Source of the DNA: Istiophorus platypterus
Taxonomy: Eukaryota > Chordata > Actinopteri > Istiophoriformes > Istiophoridae
Direction: 5' to 3'
Assembly (NCBI GenBank): GCA_016859345.1
Contig: CM029129.1
Coordinates: 17,519,946-17,583,945 of the forward strand
Length of the DNA stretch: 64,000 nt
Shown here: positions 55,943 through 64,000 of the stretch, piece by piece
Position numbering within the stretch: position 1 is the stretch's first letter
Layout of the letters: each line of letters starts with the position of its first letter
Translations under genes and position numbers: made by a program
The notes under the pieces: model-generated
Seen by the model: only the letters and a program-made list of their open reading frames with translations
Databases searched by the model: none
Told to the model about the DNA's origin: nothing

Positions 55943-57754
55943 AAGAGTAAAAAACAAACAAACAAAAAAGATGGTGATGGACTGAAAGGAGAGAAAGATT
56001 CAGAATTTCTGGATGAGTTTTCGCACTCCTATCAATAGTCAATAACGGAGAATCTCTGACAGACACCAGAAAATTTACAAAAAAAAAAAAAAACAACTGT
56101 TTTTTTTTGGACATCTTGTGACAAATATCTTCAGAGATATCTTGGTCACAGCTCTGTTAGTTTGTGAACAATAACATTAAAGCAGAGTCAGTCAGTGGGT
56201 CCGGCCATTGTTTGTGAAAATAAGACTGTGACATTTGTCTCTGCTGCAAAGACAGGAACTCTGTTTTACCTTCCTTCCTTGCCTTCTTCTCTCCTTCCTT
56301 CCTTCCTTCCTCCCCCCTCTCTCCTCCCTATACAACCAGAAGCACTAACATAATAAGCTCAGTTCACACTCAGGCATCAAGGATTTACCTTAACTATTCA
56401 TTCACCCGTCGAGGGAGAACGCATGAGAGAGAGAGAGAAAGATAAAGAGTGGTTTGTCGTCAGGCTGTTGTGATTCAGTATGTGCCCATTTTGTATTTGT
56501 GTAATCACAGTGTCATGTGGGACATAGTGGAATAATGTCACTGATGTGTTTGAGAGCAGGAGGAGGGAACTCGGTGGTCTCGCTAATCCTAATAAATTAC
56601 AAGTGTATTTTCTCACTTTGATCATGTGTGAAGCAGAAGACATTGCATTGCTAAATAGAGCAAGAGCACTGTCACTCAATGAGGCAGATCTTTTTATTTT
56701 TTTGTTATCCCGAGCGCTGTAGGTTCATGAAGGTTAAGTTACTTATTTACATTACTTCGTTTGTTTCATTCTGTCGCTCGCTCACACATTTAAGAAGCAC
56801 CAAATCTTGCCTCATGAGGCAACTGATCCTCTCCATCGTTCTCCGAATGACCTGTCTGTTGCCTCTTGGCTAATGCAAGGACACTGCATTTCCTTTTGGG
56901 AAGCCGCCTAACTACTAGAGCTACAAATTTGAACTCAGAGGTGTCTGAGAGTCAAGAAACAGATTGGAGTTAAAGTGGACAACAAGTAAAATTTGGAAAA
57001 ATTGGCAAAAAGGGATTTTCCATATTTCCAAAAACAGTTTAGAAAAAAGAAAGTAATTCGTGCAGCCACTTGAATGTATGACCATGGTCCACTCGGTGTT
57101 GTGATTAGGCCGACTCCAGTGAAAGGCCGGCAGTGATGTTAAAGGCTCTTGGACATATCTCTTATTGACTCTAGCTGTACTGAGGTATGGATATGACCCG
57201 AAAAGATGATTTCTCTGTGAGAAATCACACGCCCACTGATTGCACTCACTGGTGACTTGGAGGCGAGACAGGCGCTTTGTAAGACATCAGGAAACCGGCC
57301 AGAATCATTCCAGAACTCCCAGCAATGTCAGCATGTGCTTTAAATTGGCCTTGTAATAAGATTGCTCATCAGCTAAGGTCATGTCTTCAAGTCTACATGG
57401 AAAGTAGTGTTATGGCAAAGGCCTGAAAATAGTTTCGTGAATCTGACTTCAAAGTGGTAACTGCTCTCAAAACATTCATTGACAGGTTTCCTCTTCTTGC
57501 GATCACGGTTGATGTTCCATTAACACACTGTAGGGCAATACAGGTTTTTTTTCCTCCTCTTCCCGTTAATGCAACAGCTCCCTCTGCTGCATCATCCCAG
57601 ACCTCATACTAATGTTACTCACACACACAACGATGAGGGGCACAACACAAATTTCTTGCACAGGCACATTGAGTGTAAAGTCTAAAAACAGGCATTTAAC
57701 CCCCCCTCCCAAAAAAAAAGAATCTAAACCAGGCATTGATCCTAACTGAAGTTC

Positions 57755-57831
<77 letters not shown>

Positions 57832-58508
57832 ATACAGTATGGTCACCTGATTAACTCCCAACTGCTGTGAAGACTGGGAGATGTGGATGGAAGAGCAGAA
57901 AAGCTAGTAAGTTGACCTTGAGTTGAGGTTTTTTTATTTGTGGGGGGACTAGATAAGTTTTTTTCACTTGAAGGTCTTGACAGGTTTGGCTGTAGCACAA
58001 AAATATGGTGGAAAAAGTATTGCTCAAGCCTAGAACCAGGTTTTGTGAAGAATAAGACGGCAGCAACGTGGCCTTTTCAACAGAGACTTTATCCAACAAA
58101 CAGCATTGGACAGTAAGCTAAATTCTCTGCTCCGGTCCAGGAAAGTCGGTTTTCAAAACTTTCTAATTTCAAAACGGAAAATGTGTTGTGTCACCCACTT
58201 TTTCGTAGTGTCACTTGTGATGTGCTAGTACACACTCAGTACAGTTCTTGGCCTCTTGCCAGCCTACACGCGTCGCCCCATGAAATCTCCCCTCCGTGTA
58301 TGTGTATGTAGTCGATGTTGTGTGGATCTGCTCCTTGCCTCCTCTGCTGTTTCTGTATGTCATGTCTGTATATGTGACTGTATTCAATATGTTTCATATT
58401 CTGTACTATAGTTAATCCTACTGTACCTGTAGCATGGCTCTGTTTTTTTTTGTTTTGTTATTTTTTTGGGGGGGGTATAGAGTTTGCCCTGTGCATGATG
58501 GAGTGTGT

Positions 58509-58540
<32 letters not shown>

Positions 58541-59270
58541 AGCAAGCAAGCTATTTTTTTACAGAGGTGATTTATGGTATGAGCCTGTTCGGGTGCTATC
58601 GTGTGTGCCTATACTCAGTTTTCCTGAACACTGTGACAACTTTGGCAAAACACGAACACACTGAGCGAATGGAAGAGACAAAGATTTACTGTCATAATTA
58701 ATTTTTTTTTTTTTTTGTAATGTTTTTAAGTTTTCCATTTTGTGAAGTGGACTGAGACATGGAGTGGGAAAAGTAAAAAACAAAAAAAATTTGTTGCTCT
58801 TTTCTTGATAACCTAATAATGTCTAATATTCAATTTGAGTTTTGTAATATTTGTATGTATGTATGAAAGTTTTGTAAATTTGTGATCGTATGCACGTTTT
58901 TGCATATGAGTGTATGTATCTTAAAATTTTAAATGCTTGTTTCTTTTTGGTTTCATTTTGCATGTAGATTGCCGTTTTAGTTTCTCTTGTTTAAAGGTTT
59001 TGTTTTTATGTTTATTTCTGGGACCATGTACAATACTGTATAATGTGGGCAGGATCTTGGACCTCATGCTACCTTGATATTATATATGAATATAAAAACA
59101 TGTTTTCCCTATGGAGAAAGTTTTAAGTTATATATCGCCTGTACATTTTGGGCTGCCTTTTAGATCTAACTGTCCACTGTTTAAGATAACAATGATGATA
59201 ATGGATAAAACATATTAATGATGAAGAATTATGCTGATGAAATAATAAAGATTCTTAATAAATCTTATTA
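55943..59270 (+). other. mnt: 3' UTR of mnt
   Basis: About 3.3 kb after the TGA. It contains CCTT pyrimidine tracts (56270-56325), a 71-bp TA repeat (57759-57829) and GT runs (58505-58540). Two AATAAA signals at 59244-59249 and 59257-59262 are followed by a GT-rich element (tgtttgctcctgtgttt), giving a convincing end. Confidence 0.65.
57759..57829. repeat. (TA)n microsatellite
   Basis: About 35 uninterrupted TA units inside the presumed mnt 3' UTR. Confidence 0.95.
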
Positions 59271-59329
59271 CATTTACAACATGTTTGCTCCTGTGTTTAA
59301 TGGTCTTGTGTAAAAACAGTGAAGTTAGA

Positions 59330-61034
59330 AAGCATATTTTTTAATTTATATTTATTGACTTTCTTGTCCTTACAAAACAGCAGACTTATAGATTAAAAGT
59401 ACAAAAAAAAAGAAAAAAAACACAGGTCATTCACAAGTAATAAAACATGAAAAATGTAGTTCAAACATTTAAACCCAAACATCACTACAATACCCACTAG
59501 ATGGCAGTTTCACGTCATTATCTAGGTTACTAATTCAGGAGCTGCCCTGGGACAAATTAATTAAACAAACCAAATTAAAAGTAGTGAGCTGTGGCAGCAC
59601 AAACCTCTTTCTTCAGATGGATCGACTCACACCTGAAAACCTCAGACTCGATCCACCTCTGAGTCAGTGTGACCTGCTGAAGTGCTCTCGAACACAACAC
59701 GGAGCCTGTGGCTGCTTAAGGCTGGACCATGCTTCTCCGGGCTGCAGGTAAGAACGTACGTGTGTGTGTGTGTGTGTTTGTGAGTTTGTGTAGCTGTCCA
59801 CTATAACTTCGCAGTTGCTGGATCAGCCAATCAGCTTGCCTGTCGCTCAGGGTCCCCTTTTTCGTACATGGGTAACAGTGTCATCCAGATCAGATTGCTG
59901 ATGATTTGATAGGAGTGTCATTTTTTTTTTTTCCTTCACCAAAACTGGTTTAAAATTTTTCTATTTGTCGAGCAACAGGCTTTTAAACCCCAACCCGGGA
60001 AAAAGTGTTTGCTTATTTAGCAGGATCAGGACCCAGAGGTTTAAGGATGAATCTCATACATGAGCTAATTATCAGACACAAATAACTTTCTAAGAGATTA
60101 AAAAGAAAATACTGATATAATTTTGATTCCAGATGAGAACATTCAGGTTATTGAGAAATCCTTGAGATCTGCTGGTGTAATTATCACAATTTACCTCTAC
60201 TTATCAATGAGAAAATATAAAACAAAACTTTGTGGAATAAAAAAAAGTGACATGAACTCACCTAGAAACTATTAAAAGAAAAATGAAGCTACAACATCTT
60301 TAATTTAATGTGATGCTAAAATGTGAATCTGTCATTTGAAAACTAAAACATATTAAAAGATTTACTGCTGAAGTCACTTTGCTGGAAATAGTTACGCACC
60401 AGAGGCAGCTTTTTAAGTCATTTTGGTAAAGCTTCATTTTCATAGCGGGTTCACTGCTACAATGCAGGAACACACATAAAATTAGTCCCCTGTCCATGAA
60501 TCTGCAGTCTTGGTGCATGCTGGGAGGCTTCCTGGCCATGGCTACCTCACCTAACTGCACTCATCCATTTACATGACTGTGTGAGCACATGATAACTTCA
60601 TCCAGGATTAAACAAATCAATCCTCAAACTGCTTTTAAAGTACGAAATTAGCTGGAGGAGAATTACCAGGATTATTTTAGCCCAACGTTGGCCTGAATTA
60701 TTTAAGCCACATTTGAAGGGAAGGGCCCTGGTCAGTGAGACAGGTGTAGATTTGAGAGTGTTGGCCCCTCTGCGAGCCTGTGCAACCTACAGTCACTCAC
60801 GATGCCCTTCCCTGCATAGACCCACAGACACATTAATATGTATCTACATGTATCATGGAGAACCATGGCTCCAGCCTCAGTCACAAATATCAGACATGGA
60901 CCTGAATGCAATATGGCCTATTTCCTTTTCATACAAGTTCCAACTGTTTTGACATCAAATTTCATATACAGGGCTCTCTCTGATATCCTGGGCGCTCCTT
61001 GTTTGTCTCCTCTCCCAAGGAATTATGGGAGGAA
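59330..61034 (-). other. septin4: Presumed 3' UTR of the septin gene
   Basis: Non-coding sequence downstream of the septin stop. On the minus strand an AATAAA (plus-strand tttatt near 59351-59356) could end the transcript. That would leave fewer than 100 bp to the mnt end. A GT run lies at 59760-59780. Confidence 0.35.
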
Positions 61035-64000
61035 TCAGCAGTCCTCTCTCTGGCTGTGCTGCATCTGCTCCTGAATCCTCTCCAGAACCTCCTGCATCCT
61101 CCTCAGCTACAGAAAGGAATAAGCGAACACACGGGTGGTGATGAGCTTTTTTAAGTGTGTGAATGAGCGAAGGAGTGAGTGAGAGAAATGTACCTCTTCG
61201 TCTTTCTCAAAGATGAGCCTTTCCTTCTCGGTGTCAACGACGGCCAGCGGCAGAGGAAAGTCTGCTTCGCACATCTCTCGATACTTCTCACGCAAACTAG
61301 AACCCATATTCACACCCACATACATGCAAAGAAGACACAATCTGCATGAGCATCTGTTGCACTTTTAATTTTTAGGAGCCTATAGTGTATTTTAGATGGG
61401 AAAACCTGACTAAAAACAGCAAGACAGCTCTATTGCAAGAACATAAACCAACATTTTCTGACTCCAAATTAATTTAATTTTAATAAACTGGCAAGAGGTT
61501 GCTTAAGAAATAATAAGTGTGAATGCTCTTTTTTCACATTATACTTGGTCAAAATCCCAGACAATCTCATGGCTGGGGACAAATATTTCTTCAAAATACC
61601 CTTGCCTGCTGACAACAAAGTCATAACATGGAAAGGGCTGCAGCCAAACCTGCCCACGAGTAAAACCTGTATGGAGAAATTTACGTTTACCTTATGAATG
61701 TGATTTAATCAATGTGTGAATTACTGAAATAATGGAAAACATACTCTAAATGCCCCTATAAGACATGAACATTGACATATGTTAATGAAGGAAAAGTTTA
61801 ATGTGGCCCTTTCTTTTCTCCGGAAAATATTGATGAAAAAATAGAGTTGCAAAAAATGTTCTGAAAACAAACCCCTCTCCTCCTAGTAACAACAATGTAA
61901 GAGGTAAATAATTATCAGTACTTGCGTTAAACTTGCTCACAAGCAAGCAAACGCAGAGACAGATTTTTTTTAATGACTCAGTACCAACCCTGACCCTTTT
62001 TCATCCTGCCTCCACCCACCTGCGCTTCCTCTCCTGCACCACCATGCGCGTCATGCTCTGGATGCACTGCGCTCTGTAGTTCTCGTAGTGCGTCTCCCGC
62101 GTCATGTCCTTCAGATCCTGCATGTGCGTCCTCACCAGCATGTTCCTCAGCAGCAGGAAGTCCGAGTGGGCCGCGTTCTCCACTGGCCATGCAACGACCA
62201 CAACAAAGTTACTGGATCATGCTGGTTTTACTATGTGATCAAACAGAACGACAGCAGCGTACAACTCTGACACGATGTAAAGGGGCTAAGACCAGACGAT
62301 AACAAATTAACTGAAAGCGAACCGAAACTATCTCACGACTGATATAACTAGGCTGGAAACCAACTAACAAATTAAAATGGAGCAAAAATAAAAATATTGT
62401 GAAAAATCAAAAACTATAACCACTGAGCTTGTATTTGTGTGTAATACCTTCGACCACACCCCAGGGATAGGTACGACCCCTGAACTTGCGACCTTTGCTC
62501 TCCACTTGAACATTACTCCCGATTACTGCAAACGGGATGCTGTCCTGCAGAGAGAAGCAAAAGAAACAAAACAAAAAAACAATGAACTGTCAGTCTTGAC
62601 GTGGTTGGGATGGCACATTTCTACCGTTACAGAATAACTGAAGAACCTTGAGCATCTGGTCCTGCTTCTTAAAGTCTTCGTCCTCGTCTGAATCACACTC
62701 GGGAAACTGGTAGATGTTGATGCCAAACTGCTTGATGTCCTCTCTGATCTGGAGTACACGGGCACATTGAAAAAATATTGCTCGAGGGAAACAGATAAGA
62801 GAGGAAAAAAAAAATTACAATAAAAACTTCTCTCTCTACGGAGATCAGAGAGCCTTAATGTCTGAACTCTCCCTGAAGAATCCCTAGGAGGACTGAGGGG
62901 ACATTGACTAAACCGTTAATACACACACCATTACAAAGGTGTGTTATTAGGCTGTGTGCTAATTTTAAGTCCAATTTCTGGAGCTTTCACATGTTTCACA
63001 TTTAATTTTTTGAGACAGACAGACAATTTTAAACCTGAAGTTTAGAAGATGTGGGTGTCAATCGGGGAGGGTCTTATAAAAGACACTATCCAGGGACTGA
63101 AGGTCTGGATATCCTGGCCTCCCCCCTGTCGATTTTGTCCATTATGTTTTCAGCTTGTGCCTTGAGGCCTGGCTAGAGGGATCTTATTATTTTGCAGCTG
63201 GTGCACCAAATATCTTAAGAACTATTAGATGGACTGCTATTAAGTTTTGAAAAGACGATCCCATTTCATCCCCAGAGGATAAAGGCTGCTGACTTCTGAG
63301 ATCCCCTGACTTTACCACGAGGTCCACATTTGTGGTTTTGAATGAAAAATAAAAACAATTGGTTGGATTTTTCATGAAATTCGGTTCACATATTAATTCA
63401 GAATGAACTGTAATAACCTTGGAGATCCCTCAACTTTTCCTCTAGTGCTATCATCAGGTCGTCATTTCAGTTTGTCCAGTAATTTGGTTTATGATTAAAT
63501 ACTTGCTAAACTAATGACATACTGTAATCTGTCTTAAGTGCTAATTAGCAAATGTCAGCATGCTAAAGGCTTCTCTTTTGAATATATTGGATTAAAATAA
63601 CGAAGAACCTCTGGTTAAAGCCATGTGTCTAGGGTTCATAGGAGTGTGTAAATGTGAGTGTGTGTGTATGATCTCATACCTTCATCTTCTTTCTGCAGAC
63701 CTCTACTGATGTCAGGCTGTCAGCTTTGGCCAATACAGGAACTATATTGACTTTTTCATGCAAGGCCCTCATAAACTCCACATCCAGAGGTCGAAGACTG
63801 AGGGGAGGAAAAACACCAAATTTGTGTGTGTGTGTGAGTGTCTCTGAAAGGACACATACAGAAATGTGCCCAAAAGATACTGGATAACCTTTAGATATGA
63901 CTGCTTTAGTTGTGCTAGTTGTGTTGTGCTACTTAAGCCACGTGCAGGAGTGAAACATTCGTTCATCTGTACCCGTGGCCAAATGGAGAGATGAAGTAGA
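61035..64000 (-). CDS. septin4: Septin GTPase, septin-4-like, C-terminal part (5' end outside window)
   Basis: Seven exons are visible on the minus strand: 63973-64000 (partial), 63680-63797, 62647-62748, 62448-62544, 62020-62182, 61194-61296 and 61035-61106, all in consistent phase. The GTPase part shows the G4 motif AKAD, in VNIVPVLAKADSL. The septin unique element and the SEPT2-group signature QFPECDSDEDEDFK follow, then YPWGVVEVENAAH. The stretch THMQDLKDMTRETHYENYRA matches human SEPTIN4 better than SEPTIN5 from memory. The C-terminus is a short coiled coil (LRRMQEVLERIQEQM). Septins assemble into hetero-oligomeric filaments at membranes and the cytoskeleton. The exon 61194-61296 diverges from the usual SEPTIN4 linker sequence. 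Stop TGA is complementary to 61035-61037. The P-loop exon is outside the window. Confidence 0.88.
63190..63600 (+). repeat. Interspersed repeat 'ggatccctcaactttt' family, dimeric copy in a septin intron
   Basis: Two related units occur: one from atggactgctattaagtttt to gatcccctgacttt, and one from ggatttttcatgaaattcgg through gtaataaccttggagatcc to gctaattagcaaatgtcagc. The second aligns by eye with 10880-11020. It lies in the septin intron 62749-63679. Confidence 0.6.

Overview
The window looks like chromosomal DNA of a teleost fish, probably percomorph-like. The genes are split by GT-AG introns. CpG-rich promoters, long CA/GT/TA microsatellites and several interspersed repeats of a type I recall from fish genomes are present. 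The conserved genes match a vertebrate neighbourhood known from human 17p13.3 (CCDC92B, CLUH, PAFAH1B1, MNT). No prokaryotic, viral or CRISPR system is present.

Layout, left to right: (1) 86-1753, + strand, the 3' part of a ccdc92b-like coiled-coil gene, with its 3' UTR reaching about 3000. (2) 3700-4480, a CpG-rich promoter with two NRF-1 sites and X-box-like sites, followed by a nearly perfect 0.83 kb tandem duplication (4546-6195). (3) 6408-7928, a 506-aa acidic open frame starting MGNIVQCC that I do not recognise and that may be the first coding exon of the next gene. (4) 8523-21620, + strand, a 27-exon CLUH paralogue, in frame throughout (1257 codons before the stop, first coding exon uncertain). 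(5) 22840-37124, + strand, pafah1b1 (LIS1): a CpG promoter, a 6.6 kb first intron and ten coding exons giving exactly 410 aa. A second 0.83 kb tandem duplication (31958-33620) gives it an extra, frameshifted exon copy. (6) 38.4-43.3 kb, intergenic, with an orphan CpG island at about 39.85-40.95 kb. (7) 43370-59262, + strand, mnt: CpG promoter, six coding exons giving 617 aa, and a 3.3 kb 3' UTR. (8) 61035-64000, - strand, the 3' half of a septin4-like gene, tail to tail with mnt.

The genes do not form one pathway. CLUH binds mRNAs of nuclear-encoded mitochondrial proteins. LIS1 regulates dynein. MNT is a MAX partner that recruits SIN3 and represses MYC targets. Septin-4 is a filament GTPase. 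CCDC92 proteins are centriole/cilium-associated. What holds the block together is ancient synteny.

The most striking unexplained features are two independent ~0.83 kb tandem duplications, both with junctions in poly-T tracts. They are either a shared mutational mechanism or an assembly artefact. Also notable are the unusual myristoylation-type N-terminus next to cluh and the orphan CpG island where METTL16 would be expected from human synteny. Exon boundaries were derived by eye from splice consensus, reading-frame phase and remembered human protein sequences; no alignment was run.
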